Shown here: positions 1-10,071 of the stretch, piece by piece
Layout of the letters: every line of letters begins with the position of its first letter
How positions within the stretch are numbered: the stretch's first letter is position 1
NCBI GenBank assembly: GCA_009912575.1
Contig: WNDP01000017.1
Span: 1 to 44,811, forward strand
Length of the DNA: 44,811 nucleotides
From: Acinetobacter bereziniae
Lineage (GTDB): Bacteria > Pseudomonadota > Gammaproteobacteria > Pseudomonadales > Moraxellaceae
Direction of reading: 5' to 3'
Position numbers and translations under genes: made by a program
The notes under the pieces: model-generated
Told to the model about the DNA's origin: nothing
Databases searched by the model: none
The model's input: only the letters and a program-made list of their open reading frames with translations

Positions 1-1
1 T

Positions 2-3000
2 GGAAGTATTAAACAGTTTGTAGTTGATCAAGGAAAAATTAATGTTGGCTCAAATGGAAACAACTTAGGGCTGGGCGGTAATAACAATAATGCTGATTAT
101 GTCGATATTTATGCCAAAGCAGTTGAATTCAATGCCCAAGTTCATGCCAATCAAGCCTTACAAGTGGTTACGGGCTCAAATACGATTAGCGATGACTTGA
201 GTTCAATTACACCTAATCAAGAAAATAGTTATACCCCAACATTTGCACTAGACGTGAAAGCACTCGGTGGGATGTATGCCAATAATATTTATATTATTGG
301 TACAGACAAAGGTTTAGGGGTGAGCAATGCTGGGATTATCCAATCACCGCAAAGTTTAGTCATCACCAGTGCGGGTAAAATTGAAAACACGGGTGCAATA
401 CAAAATACCAATCCACAGGATAGTCTATTGAGTATCAGTACTGGTGATGGGGCTGATATCGTCAGTAGCGGCTCAATGATCACCAATGGCAATTTATTCT
501 TAGAATCTGGTCAGAACATCACTCTGGATAAAGCCCGCTTGGAAAAGCATGGTGCTGATAACCAAAATATTATTTCTGTGAGTGCTAAGGGAGATGTCAA
601 CTTACAGAACAGTACTAATGTTCAAAACTTTGGCGAGCTTGCAGATGGTGGGAATTTATACATTGATGCCAGCAATATCAATATTGGCAATGATGTTTAT
701 CTTGGAGTGAATGGTTCAATCTTTCTAAATGCTCAACAAAATTTAAAAACAGAAGGACTGAAAAGCATTTTAAGCTTGAAGGATGTGACTTTGACTGCTG
801 GTGATATGTTGTCACTCAACAGTACACTTATTGCAAATTCAGGAAACATAAATTTAGCAACAACCAATGCAGGTTCAAACTTTAGTTTGAACTCAAGTAG
901 TTTAAACGCTGAAAAGGATGTGAATATTTATGGGGCTGGTACAGTTTCAATCAGTAATTTGGGGTTAGAAAAAGCTGGGGAAACAACAAAAACAAAGAAT
1001 TTTAATGTGAATGCTCAAGGGGATTTGACTTGGCAAAATGCTGAGACGACTTTGCCTACATTTACAGGAAAATTAGATTTACGCAGTAATGGAACGTTGG
1101 ATGTTTCAGGCAGTCAGTTTATTACCAATGGTGGGATTAATCTGAGTGGTAGTGGTTTAAACGTAAATAGACTGTTGCAGTCTACTCTAGATATCAATTT
1201 AACAGCATCTGAAAATGATTTAAATTTAAACTCCGGAACCATATTGTCTGCTGATGGAAATATCAATGTGTCTGCTCTAGCAGGCAATTTGACAGCTAAT
1301 GGTTTAAAAGCAACATCAAATGCTGGAAAACTGTCATTGATGGCAGATAAAAATGTAGCACTTACAAATGCTGGATTAGACAGATCTCTATTATTAGGGG
1401 CTCAAGGAGTAAATATTGCTTCGTTTGGTAATGGAAATGTTACAGCATTATCAACAGATATAAATTCTAATCAAGGTAATATTTTAGTCAGTTCTAACCT
1501 TAAAAATACTCTGACTGATACGACCCTCAATGCAAATAAAAATATTGAGGTTTTTGCAAAAGATGATCTGACGTTGGATGGGGTGATTACACTAGGTAGA
1601 GCTCACACAGCTTTAAATTCTAAAAAGAATATTTACATTAACAGCACTGCAGGCGCTGCAGATGTACCTGCTTATACGTCAGCACAGTCTCAGCTTAATT
1701 CTAATGGAATTTTGTCTTTAACCGCTGAAAAAAATATAAATGCTCAAAATTTAAAAGCCACTGGCGGAGCAGTATTAATTGAAGCAGGTGAATCTTTCAA
1801 TACACCTCAATCTATAGAGCTTAATGCAACGGGTAATGATCTATTAAGAAATGATCCAAAGCTCAATAGTACAGATGGTAGCTTAACAATACAGACAAAT
1901 AATACCTTAACTTTAGATCCGAGAGTGCATAAATTAAATGCAACAGGTGATATTGATCTTGTTTCTAAAAATGGCGCATTGGCTTTAATTGGTTATAGTG
2001 GTAATGATGGAAATGGTTCAGAACAGGTTGTAAAATTAAGCACAGAAACTGGAGGAATTTCCTTAACAGGGCAAAATGTGCTTTTGCAAGGTTCTGAACT
2101 TAAAGCGAAAAAAGATATAAGTCTTGTTGCAACAGCTGGTGATGTTGTTGTAGATGGGGTGAGAAATAATTTCACAAACAAATCGAATAGTACAAATGTT
2201 AAAAAAATAATTGAAAATTTAAATGTAGAAAAAACATATATTGCTTCTTTATTGGAACAACTGCATTCGAATCAAATTATTAAGGACTTCATGATTCTAA
2301 TGGACAAATATCATCTTGCTTATACGCCAGGCTATGTTGGCCATGTAGAAGGTTCTCCTACAGATATGGCAACTCGTAAGCGAATTTTTCAGCTCAGATA
2401 TGATGCATTTCTACAAAATTATCCTATCTTAGTGTCAATCAACAAAGTTCCAACAGATCTTAATTTCTCTCCACCGATGCAACTAACTTTTGATGGAATC
2501 AGTTACAATCCATATTTTGAGGATGTTAAGAATCTGAAAAACAATTTTGATATGGAAGTTTTATTTAGAGGGTTATTCAACCTTAAATATACAGATAAAG
2601 ATTTAAATCAAATCGATAATGAAATAAATATTTTTAACCAAAATTTAAATGGTTATGAGCATTCAGGATCAAACTTAATTTCAGGTGAAGGAAATATTAC
2701 ACTTGCTTCGGCAAAAGGGATCAGTATTAGCGGATCAAATTTCGATGCTCAAACAGGAGTCGTACGAATTGAGGCGGCAGGTACTTTAGTTGGAGAGGAA
2801 CATGAAATCCAAGGAAAATATCAAAGTACAGTTCCTACGAGTGTAAAGCAAGGGAAGTTAAAAGCGAGTGTAATTGTAGATGGGTTACAAGATTCTTATG
2901 ATATAGGTCAAATTGCGGATGAAAATTATCATTGGAGAAGTCCTGTAACAGTAACAACAATTAATGGTGATAAAGGAGTTAAAATTCTAACTACAGGAAA

Positions 3001-5200
3001 AACTTCAACAGATAATCTTATTTTACAAGGTATTGGAATTACATCGAATAATGGAGATGTCAATATTGAAGCCTATAAGAATATCATTTTTGATGTCGCC
3101 ATTGAAAATGCTTATGATAAAAGTAAAACAACTGAAACGAAAAGAAAGTGGTATGGTAAGAAGAAAACCACAACTACAGTAGAAACAGCTGAGCAAAGTG
3201 GTGGCACGTCTGTTGATATTGATGCAAAAAATATTAATATCAAAAGTCAGGAGATCAATACTCCTGAAATGATTGGTCAAGACCGCACAAGTATTGATTT
3301 ATATTCCAGTCAACTTACCGCAAATGGCGGAAAAATAAATATCCAAGCTGGTGGAGATCTTAATTTTCTGACCATCGATGATGTCTCAATGAACACCTTA
3401 GACATTAGTAAAAAAAGTTCATTCATCGGAATTAAACTTAATGATTCCAAGACGACAAATACACGTAATATCATTTCTGAATTACCAGCTGTACTTGAAG
3501 CAAATTACATTGGTACTAAATCAGGTTTTGATACCCTGTTAAAAGGAACGGTATTTAATTATTTAGAAGGTGCAAATATTGAATCCGGAGGCACAATCGC
3601 TTTAGAAAATGCATCCACAACAGTCGTTGATACTTTAACAAAAGAAAGTAGTAGCGTGATCTGGCAGTCGATGCAAGACAAAGGTTCAATCACAGAAACA
3701 GGTAAACTACCAAGTTTTAATGGTTCTACACCACCTGTATTTAAAGCTGATGGTGGACTAATCGTACAAATACCAGTTCAAGATGATTTAAGAAATGCTT
3801 TAGAGAAACTAATAAGTGAACAAGGGACTGAATATTTAAAAAATTTTGCTCTAAGAAATGATGTGAATTGGCAAGCTGTAAAATTTGCTCAAGAAAACTG
3901 GAACTATAAGAGTCAAGGCTTAACACCAGCCGCTGCGGCAATTATTGTAATCGTTATTACAGTGGCAACATATGGAACAGGTTCGAGTGGTGCTGGTGCC
4001 GCTTTATTAAATACTAGTACTGCAACTACTAATGCGATGGCAAATGCTGCTTTTGCTTCAATGGCTAGTCAAGCTACCATAAGTCTTATTAATAATGGAG
4101 GTGATCCTTTAAAAGCTTTGAAGGAATTAGGAGATAGTGATTATATAAAAAGTTTAGCGGTATCAGTTGTTTCTGCTGGTGCTTTAAGCGCTGCAGGCGG
4201 ACTTCAGTTTATGGAAAAAGTGGAAGGATTAAGGCAATCAGAGGATATAATTACAAGAATAGTCGGAAATACAGCCCAAGCCTTAGTCAATTCAACTATA
4301 GGTGCAGCAATAGATAGTGGTGTTAATGGTAAAAGTTTAAGTGAAACATTAGAAGCTTATCTTCTATCTGGCGCTATGACTGCAATTCAAGGAACATTGG
4401 CTCAAAATATAAAGAGCTTAGAAGCTGAAGGTTTTAGTGTGGAATACGTTTTACATAAAATTTCGCATGCGGCAGCAGGATGTGCAGCCGCTGCGGCAAC
4501 TAGACAAAGTTGCGAAGCTGGAGCTATCGGGGCAGGTGTTAGCGAAGCTGTAGCGGAGTACTTGAAACAACCTAAAGTGTTTGAAAATGTTGATGATGCA
4601 ATATCATATAAAAATCAGATTGTTGAAGTATCCAAGGGTATAGCAGGTGCTGTTGCAGTTGTAACTGGTTATGATTCTAATACTGCAATGTCATCAGCTA
4701 GTAATGCATTAAATAATAATTTTGTTTTTTTAGCTGCAATACCGTCAGCTGGCGAAGCTCTAGTTGGACTAACATTAGGAGCCATTCGTGCTTGTGCTAC
4801 AAATCCAGCGTGCATAAGTAGAGCTGCTCAATTAGGTATATCTATTACAGCTACTGTAGCGGCGAACTCTAATAATAATGACGATAAGAAAGTGGTTAAA
4901 CCAGTGCCATCGTCAAGTGGAGGTAGTACAGGCAGTCCTCAACCACCTGAGGATGATGAGGTGGTTTTCGGTACAAATGCTAATCAACAGCATCATACTT
5001 GGAGACATGTAGACAATCTAGGTCTGAATAGAAAAACTGTTGAATATTCTGTTAGATCAGATATTAATACAAATATTTCAAATATTAAGGCAGGTCAAGT
5101 TTATAATGGTAATGTAATAGTAAATGGTCAAAGGCTACAATATACTGCTTTTAGACGTGCAGATGGTGTTATTAATGTTGGACGAATTCACGGGAAATAG
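2..5200 (+). CDS. CdiA/FhaB-family two-partner secretion exoprotein, 5'-partial
   Basis: The reading frame is open from base 2, so the gene enters from the left edge; a GTG at 164 is internal, not the start. What remains (about 1730 residues) begins late in the TPS secretion domain. It then has long Asn/Gly/Ser-rich beta-helix repeats typical of filamentous haemagglutinins (NGNI/ANGGKINIQAGGDL-type units). From about 3920 there is an Ala/Gly-rich hydrophobic pretoxin region (VLHKISHAAAGC near 4450, NALNNNF near 4706 where CdiA proteins usually carry VENN). A Pro/Ser linker (4899-4960) leads to a tail of about 75 residues with HHTWRHV and FRRADG. By analogy with CDI, the tail would be the toxin delivered into neighbouring cells and the body would be exported by a CdiB partner outside the window. 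Toxin class is not recognised; a small RNase of the BECR type is only a guess. The adjacent small gene fits an immunity protein. Confidence 0.9.
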   Translation, partial: GSIKQFVVDQGKINVGSNGNNLGLGGNNNNADYVDIYAKAVEFNAQVHANQALQVVTGSNTISDDLSSITPNQENSYTPTFALDVKALGGMYANNIYIIGTDKGLGVSNAGIIQSPQSLVITSAGKIENTGAIQNTNPQDSLLSISTGDGADIVSSGSMITNGNLFLESGQNITLDKARLEKHGADNQNIISVSAKGDVNLQNSTNVQNFGELADGGNLYIDASNINIGNDVYLGVNGSIFLNAQQNLKTEGLKSILSLKDVTLTAGDMLSLNSTLIANSGNINLATTNAGSNFSLNSSSLNAEKDVNIYGAGTVSISNLGLEKAGETTKTKNFNVNAQGDLTWQNAETTLPTFTGKLDLRSNGTLDVSGSQFITNGGINLSGSGLNVNRLLQSTLDINLTASENDLNLNSGTILSADGNINVSALAGNLTANGLKATSNAGKLSLMADKNVALTNAGLDRSLLLGAQGVNIASFGNGNVTALSTDINSNQGNILVSSNLKNTLTDTTLNANKNIEVFAKDDLTLDGVITLGRAHTALNSKKNIYINSTAGAADVPAYTSAQSQLNSNGILSLTAEKNINAQNLKATGGAVLIEAGESFNTPQSIELNATGNDLLRNDPKLNSTDGSLTIQTNNTLTLDPRVHKLNATGDIDLVSKNGALALIGYSGNDGNGSEQVVKLSTETGGISLTGQNVLLQGSELKAKKDISLVATAGDVVVDGVRNNFTNKSNSTNVKKIIENLNVEKTYIASLLEQLHSNQIIKDFMILMDKYHLAYTPGYVGHVEGSPTDMATRKRIFQLRYDAFLQNYPILVSINKVPTDLNFSPPMQLTFDGISYNPYFEDVKNLKNNFDMEVLFRGLFNLKYTDKDLNQIDNEINIFNQNLNGYEHSGSNLISGEGNITLASAKGISISGSNFDAQTGVVRIEAAGTLVGEEHEIQGKYQSTVPTSVKQGKLKASVIVDGLQDSYDIGQIADENYHWRSPVTVTTINGDKGVKILTTGKTSTDNLILQGIGITSNNGDVNIEAYKNIIFDVAIENAYDKSKTTETKRKWYGKKKTTTTVETAEQSGGTSVDIDAKNINIKSQEINTPEMIGQDRTSIDLYSSQLTANGGKINIQAGGDLNFLTIDDVSMNTLDISKKSSFIGIKLNDSKTTNTRNIISELPAVLEANYIGTKSGFDTLLKGTVFNYLEGANIESGGTIALENASTTVVDTLTKESSSVIWQSMQDKGSITETGKLPSFNGSTPPVFKADGGLIVQIPVQDDLRNALEKLISEQGTEYLKNFALRNDVNWQAVKFAQENWNYKSQGLTPAAAAIIVIVITVATYGTGSSGAGAALLNTSTATTNAMANAAFASMASQATISLINNGGDPLKALKELGDSDYIKSLAVSVVSAGALSAAGGLQFMEKVEGLRQSEDIITRIVGNTAQALVNSTIGAAIDSGVNGKSLSETLEAYLLSGAMTAIQGTLAQNIKSLEAEGFSVEYVLHKISHAAAGCAAAAATRQSCEAGAIGAGVSEAVAEYLKQPKVFENVDDAISYKNQIVEVSKGIAGAVAVVTGYDSNTAMSSASNALNNNFVFLAAIPSAGEALVGLTLGAIRACATNPACISRAAQLGISITATVAANSNNNDDKKVVKPVPSSSGGSTGSPQPPEDDEVVFGTNANQQHHTWRHVDNLGLNRKTVEYSVRSDINTNISNIKAGQVYNGNVIVNGQRLQYTAFRRADGVINVGRIHGK

Positions 5201-5202
5201 TT

Positions 5203-5556
5203 ATGAGAAGATTAAATAAAGACGAGATTTATATTATTGATAAATTGATCGATGTCTCTCCTGTATCAATTAAATTACTTTCGCCATTAGATACTTGCTT
5301 TGTTAGTAAAGAAAATGATGGCGATATGGGCTCTTTGAAAATAATTTATCCAATTAATAATTTACTTGAAGTGAACCTTATTTCAAGCCAGTCACAAATA
5401 GATTATCTTGATAAAGATGGAGTTTTAGTAAATATTACTTTAATGATTGATAAAAATGAGCATATTCTAAGGGAAGTTGATGTTTTTAAAACTGATTTTT
5501 CAAGCTTAATAGCCCCATTTGATATAAATAATATTGTATCAATCTATCAAGTTTAA
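5203..5556 (+). CDS. putative CdiI-type immunity protein
   Basis: This gene starts 2 bases after the stop of the CdiA-like gene and encodes 117 residues with no signal peptide or membrane segment. The position, size and acidic, hydrophobic-strand-rich composition match the small cytosolic immunity proteins that follow cdiA genes. The N-terminus (MRRLNKDEIYIIDKLI) is reminiscent of DUF6984-type proteins, but I cannot confirm this by eye. Inferred role: binding and neutralising the C-terminal toxin of the preceding gene. It is probably translated by coupling, since no clear independent ribosome site is visible. Confidence 0.7.
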   Translation: MRRLNKDEIYIIDKLIDVSPVSIKLLSPLDTCFVSKENDGDMGSLKIIYPINNLLEVNLISSQSQIDYLDKDGVLVNITLMIDKNEHILREVDVFKTDFSSLIAPFDINNIVSIYQV

Positions 5557-6056
5557 ATAAAAATTACTGAAGTAATTACTTTATTTTTTGAAATTTTAAG
5601 AGCTTTCTAAGTTGGTATTAATTTGCGACTACACTCTAAAAATTCTAGTTGTTTCTCATGTTATTAATAACTAGAATTTGAATAATATCAACCTAACTCA
5701 TGGTTAGAAATGATGCAATGTATGATTTATTGGTTTAGTGAGGCATCAAGTGGTGTCTAGCTTGAATTAAGCAGGATTACATGTATATGATAGAAGTATT
5801 CAATATCTTTAATTTTACGTGTCTGCAATCTTGTAAGTAGAATGCTAAATAAATTTAAAGACTAGTGACCATATCTGACTCAACTTATGAATTGTGTAGC
5901 TAGTTGTCTACTTGGCAATAAGACTGAAATAGCCAGTTTTTTGTCCTAATGTCAAAGAGAAAATACTTTTTTCTACTCATCTATTAGATATTGGCAAAAT
6001 TTTCTCTGGGACTGAATATAGTAGTCATAATGGGTTTAACATATAGTAGCTTTTAA
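5557..6056. other. 500-bp AT-rich spacer without a recognisable gene
   Basis: No convincing reading frame exists on either strand. It lies between the intact toxin/immunity end of the CDI locus and the orphan toxin module. Such spacers are where displaced toxin modules decay. The only structure noted is the inverted repeat at 5640-5679. Confidence 0.5.
5640..5679. repeat. 11-bp inverted repeat with 18-nt spacer
   Basis: AAATTCTAGTT (5640-5650) is repeated in inverse orientation as AACTAGAATTT (5669-5679). There is no T-tract after it, so it is not a convincing intrinsic terminator. It lies about 85 bp past the immunity gene and could be a weak terminator hairpin or the remnant of a mobile-element end. 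Confidence 0.4.
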
Positions 6057-6326
6057 ATATTCTTAAGATATAATGATTCCTTGTTAGTCGAGAATAAATC
6101 TATTCGAAAAACCTCAGGTTGTAATTTATATCCGTTTGAAAAGAAGATTGAACGAGCTTTGATAAAATTAGATAAAAATAGTGAATTAAATAAAGCTATA
6201 GATGCCGAAAACGATAAAGGAACTATAGTTAAAGGAATTACTTATGTTGATAAAGCTAAGGAAAAACTAATGATGATCCGTATAGATCCAGTTAAAAAAA
6301 GTAAAGGGTTTTTTGAAAAAAATTAA
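6057..6326 (+). pseudogene. unidentified open fragment, possible decayed toxin or immunity piece
   Basis: The frame is open from 6057 to the TAA at 6324-6326 but has no good ATG; the only early start option is TTG at 6081. The product (about 80 residues, Lys-rich, e.g. KKIERALIKLDKNSELNKA) has no recognised family. It sits directly upstream of an orphan CdiA toxin module, so it may be the end of an older displaced module. Treat as a remnant; function unknown. Confidence 0.3.
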
Positions 6327-6364
6327 TAAATTAGATGATATGAATTATACAAAGGCCTTAATAT

Positions 6365-7731
6365 ATGTTGCATAAAATTTCCCATGTTGCTGCAGGTTGT
6401 GTAGCAGGGGCATTAATTAAGGAATGTGAGGCAAGTGCAATTGGAGCTGGTGTAGGGGAGTTTGTAGCCGAGTTGATGCCTGCTGCAAGTGGTAACGGAG
6501 TTTATACTGATGCTGAAAAAGAAAAAGTACTTGCAGTTGGTAAAATTTTAGCTGGAAGCGTGGCTGGTATTGTAGGGTATGATGTAAATGTAGCTTCAAA
6601 TTCTGCAAATACAGCTTTGACAAATAATGCCCTTTCTAAAACAGAAGTTGATGTTTTAGCACAAAAATTAAAAAGTTGTAATACAGAGCGAGAATGCATT
6701 AATGCAATTAATTACACTATTGCAAAAAGTAATTATAATCAAGGTTTAGCTGAAAATTGCCTTTCATTACTATGTTCAGGAAACTTAGACCAAGCTGTTG
6801 CTGGTTATAATCAATTAAGAGCTCTCATTGCTAGTGGTAAGTTCTCAAGTTCTGAATTAAACATAATGAATACATTATTAAATAATACGAAAAGTGATAT
6901 TGCTATTCAAATTAATAGACTACCACAAGTTCAAGCATATTTATCTACACCATGGTCTCCACCAACAAACAACAGATTGCCCAAGTTATTGTAGATATTT
7001 TTCCACTAACTAGTGATCCATCTGCTATTTACTCAATTATTACAGGGAAGACTATTGTAACTAATGAAGAGGTTAGTCGATTCTATGCTGGTTTAGGTTT
7101 AATTTTACCAATTACATTAGGCAGGGGCTTAACAAAAGCTGAAATGTCTGGCTTAAAAAGAACAGCAGATTCACCAATTAAAACAACAATAAGCGCAAAA
7201 GATTTACAAACCTTACCACAAGCTGCTCAAAAATTTATAACTGAGCAAGCTGCTGATAGAGTGTCAGCAAAATTATTATTATCAGCTAAAAATGATCCTA
7301 ATTTAAAAAGCTGGAGTAGGCAGAAAATTGGAGATACTGGTGAAATAATTGCAGTTCAAATGGTTAAAGGAAGCGGATATACTGATGTAATTAGCATACA
7401 AAATCGTGCAGGAAATGGTATAGATATCATTGCTAAAAGTCCTCAAGGAAATTATACATATATGGAGGTTAAAACCTCGGCAGTCGGTAATATCGGACCA
7501 TTAACTAAAGGAAGACAAGATGATATGAATTTCTTTTTAAAAGATGTATTAGCAAATGCTTCAAATGGTACAGGTAGATATACAAATCTTGATCTTAAAA
7601 TTAGAGATCAAGCTAAAACCATGTACGCAGAATTTCTAAAAACTAATAGTGTGAAAAGTACAACAGGCACTGCAATAGGCATTGATTTAAAAAATGGAGT
7701 AATTCGCGTTTCTCCGTGGGATAGAAAATGA
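6365..7731 (+). pseudogene. orphan CdiA C-terminal toxin module (PD-(D/E)xK-like nuclease), frameshifted
   Basis: The segment starts abruptly, preceded by a stop, at MLHKISHVAAGC, which matches the pretoxin region of the upstream CdiA (VLHKISHAAAGC). It continues through SAIGAGVGEFVAEL and ANTALTNNALS, the VENN-equivalent position. Frame 2 ends at 6994, but the homologous protein continues in frame 1 from about 6950, so one indel separates the pretoxin from the toxin. The continuation has a pretoxin-like stretch (VIVDIFPLTSDPSAIYS) and a tail with GIDIIAK...YMEVKTS (about 7415-7475). The D, E and K spacing is that of PD-(D/E)xK nucleases. Such 'orphan' modules lack secretion sequences and can be recombined onto a full cdiA. 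Product class is inferred from motif spacing only. Confidence 0.75.
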
Positions 7732-8573
7732 AAGCATTAAATGAACTTAAGCGACATATAAAAGCATATAAGACATATCCAACTCAAGATTTAAAAGAGT
7801 CACTTCGATTAGATAAATTACGGGCTAAAAAAGCACTTGATGAAGATAGTATATTTGTTGCTGAGCTAATACGCATTATGGGATCTACTTATGCTCAATG
7901 TGCTTTTAATGTCATTGAAAATGATTGTTTAAGTTTTGATGCTCTGAAAGATTTAAATTTGGCTTTTATGTATATAGAGGCATGTAATGAATCAGCCTTA
8001 ATCAATTTTAAGAAAAATTCACTTGACCGAATGGAAATACATAGTTTTAAGAAATATTATTCTGAAGTTTCTGCATTATTATTTTGGGCAATATTAACAG
8101 AGAATTTAAATTTAGCTAAAAAATTAGCTAAATCTGTTTTATATTGTTTAGAACAGAGGGTAATTCAAGATTTTCCAAATAGTTATGATTATTTTTCATT
8201 ATGGGCTTATTCAAAATGGTCAAAAGAATTATCTTTGATTGATTTAGATATAAAGGGTGAATTTAAATTTTTGATTGATCATTGGAATGAATCTGGTCCA
8301 AATTTAGATCAAACACTTATGAAAATTTGTGATTTACATTGTGAAGAGCTTATAGATAATGACGAGCGTAAATTTCCACCAAAGTTGGTAAGTGCCCCAT
8401 TTACAATAATACCTTTAGAGATTCATGTTATTAATAAACTAAGATTATTAGATGGATTGGATGAAATTGAAGTTAATCACCCACTTATGCATACAAATGC
8501 TGCAAAAATCAAATCTTTTGAAGTGATAGAAGATGAATTTTTAGAGGAATTCCAATTGAAAATTCTCTATTAA
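7728..8573 (+). CDS. putative immunity protein for the orphan nuclease toxin
   Basis: The ATG overlaps the stop of the orphan toxin module by 4 bases (ATGA arrangement), which indicates translational coupling. The 281-residue product is predicted soluble and rich in alpha-helix-forming stretches, with many Lys/Glu/Leu and no signal sequence. I do not recognise its family. Position immediately after a CdiA-CT module is the reason for calling it immunity. It appears intact although the toxin module in front is frameshifted, consistent with retention for protection against siblings that carry the active toxin. Confidence 0.65.
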   Translation: MKALNELKRHIKAYKTYPTQDLKESLRLDKLRAKKALDEDSIFVAELIRIMGSTYAQCAFNVIENDCLSFDALKDLNLAFMYIEACNESALINFKKNSLDRMEIHSFKKYYSEVSALLFWAILTENLNLAKKLAKSVLYCLEQRVIQDFPNSYDYFSLWAYSKWSKELSLIDLDIKGEFKFLIDHWNESGPNLDQTLMKICDLHCEELIDNDERKFPPKLVSAPFTIIPLEIHVINKLRLLDGLDEIEVNHPLMHTNAAKIKSFEVIEDEFLEEFQLKILY

Positions 8574-8574
8574 G

Positions 8575-8832
8575 CGTAAATCAACGCCTCGAGGATATGG
8601 ATATTTATTATGTCTAAATCATTTAGAACCGAAATATACTCCTTTAGAACTTGCTGAGTGTGGTGGAAAAATGCTCAGTCGATATATGGAGGAGCCATGG
8701 CTGCGTATGGGACTTTATAGTTATGCTGCTACTTGGCTCAAAATAGTCTATTGGGATCATAAAGTTACGACGAATGCATTTGATACAATTAAAAAAGCCT
8801 ATGAATGTATGCCAAATACAGAACCACTTTAA
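8575..8832 (+). pseudogene. 3' fragment of another immunity-like gene
   Basis: Directly after the stop of the previous gene, the +1-shifted frame is open for 85 codons to a TAA at 8830-8832. It encodes a well-formed protein tail (TPRGYGYLLCLNHLEP, EPWLRMGLYSYAATWLK, AYECMPNTEPL). There is no start codon or ribosome site at its 5' edge, so it is a C-terminal remnant. It could be a leftover immunity gene from an earlier module, or the former 3' end of the gene in front; its family is not recognised. Confidence 0.5.
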
Positions 8833-8880
8833 TTAAATAAGCATTCAAATTATGATTTTTTAACTAAGTAGAGTACAAAA

Positions 8881-9339
8881 ATGAATAAAACGTTATTCGC
8901 TATATTTGCAACAACATTTCTTTTTAAAGGATGTGCGTCTGTACCTGTTGCTAATCAGGAATTAACAGCATCAGCTAAACAATTTAAGCAACCTGACCAA
9001 GGAAAATCTGGGTTATATATTTACCGTACTGGTGGATTAGGTGCAGCACTTAAGAAAGATATTAAAATCAATGGTAACTGCATTGGTGAAACGGCGCCAA
9101 ATGTTTTCTTTCATGAGGAAGTTCCAGGCGATCAGGAGTATACCATTTCAACTGAATCTGAATTTTCACCCAATGATCTTAAACTTCAAGCAAAGAGTGG
9201 AGAGAATTATTTTATCAAACAGTATATGAGACTTGGTCTGGTGGTCGCTGGGGCAGGTCTAAAATTGGTTGATAATGCAGAAGGTCAGAAAGCTATTCAG
9301 AAATTGAAACTAGCAGCAAAGGGTACATGCAGTAAGTAG
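8881..9339 (+). CDS. DUF2846-type lipoprotein
   Basis: The 152-residue product begins MNKTLFAIFATTFLFKGC, a lipoprotein signal peptide with the lipobox cysteine at residue 18. The mature part (GLYIYRTGGLG, INGNCIGETAPNVFFHEEVPGDQEYTI) resembles the DUF2846 family of small periplasmic or outer-membrane lipoproteins with a beta-sandwich. The cellular role is unknown. It is probably monocistronic: no gene on the same strand abuts it and the next two genes run the opposite way. Confidence 0.75.
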   Translation: MNKTLFAIFATTFLFKGCASVPVANQELTASAKQFKQPDQGKSGLYIYRTGGLGAALKKDIKINGNCIGETAPNVFFHEEVPGDQEYTISTESEFSPNDLKLQAKSGENYFIKQYMRLGLVVAGAGLKLVDNAEGQKAIQKLKLAAKGTCSK

Positions 9340-9490
9340 ATTTTTCTCGTAGTGTTAAGTGGTTGATGGAAATTTGTTAAATAGTAACAATTAGATCTCA
9401 TAGCAGATATGCTTTTTGGTACTAGGCAGAAAAACTGACGATTGTAGATTGAATGCTTATTACCTATTTAATGAAAATCAATAGAGATTG

Positions 9491-10060
9491 TTAATTATGC
9501 CCCATTTTATTAATTACACGGATTGGGATTGGATAAGTTTGTCTCGTTGTAGGACGTGGTTCAATAAAGTTTTTTAATGGTCGAAGTTTGTTTGGATCGG
9601 CATATTCACCTACTTCAACACCTGTAACTAATTCAGTAATAGGTTTTTTTGTTGTTAAATCAGTTATCCAAAATACACAACCTTCTTGTTTATTTGGAGT
9701 CATTTCATAGCCAACTTGATATGCCTTGTTTGCTTCAATATTCACTTTGATTAAATTGGTATACTTAAAGCCACCACGTCCACACCAAACTTGTATGTCA
9801 TGTTGGCCTGCAAATATGATAAGAGGATTACCAAGGTCTTCGCGCCCCTTCACCACTTTTTTTTGATCTATTGCAAAAACATAAGCGATTGTGTCTGCAA
9901 TATATTTACGCTCAAACATATCACCGATTATAGTTGCTGTCTGTTCTGAGGTAGTTGGTTGAGTATAGTATTCTATCGGCGTTGTATTTTTAGGTGTGCT
10001 TATACAACCAGTAAAGAGTAGAGGGAACGAGAGCAGAGATACTTTTAAAGATAAGCGCAT
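9491..10060 (-). CDS. hypothetical lipoprotein
   Basis: This 189-residue protein starts MRLSLKVSLLSFPLLFTGC, a signal peptide with a lipobox (LFTGC, Cys19). No family is recognised. The mature region has a Thr-rich stretch and paired strands (VNIEANKAYQVGYEM, VFWITDLTTKKPITELVTG). The next gene upstream on the same strand has a similar layout (AGQKYQIKTNQ, FWIENLTTGEAITDKQ), so the two look like diverged relatives. They are 11 bp apart and probably form one operon read leftwards. Confidence 0.7.
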   Translation of the reverse strand: MRLSLKVSLLSFPLLFTGCISTPKNTTPIEYYTQPTTSEQTATIIGDMFERKYIADTIAYVFAIDQKKVVKGREDLGNPLIIFAGQHDIQVWCGRGGFKYTNLIKVNIEANKAYQVGYEMTPNKQEGCVFWITDLTTKKPITELVTGVEVGEYADPNKLRPLKNFIEPRPTTRQTYPIPIRVINKMGHN

Positions 10061-10071
10061 ATAAAACTCAT

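Noticed and set aside
2-5200. Asn/Gly-rich repeats as a CRISPR or DNA satellite
   Set aside because: The periodicity is at protein level only (beta-helix repeats) and nucleotide repeats are degenerate; no CRISPR-like direct repeats with unique spacers were seen anywhere.
6417-6699. Two minus-strand frames inside the orphan toxin module
   Set aside because: They are mirror frames of repetitive plus-strand coding sequence, with low-complexity His/Leu/Gln-rich translation.
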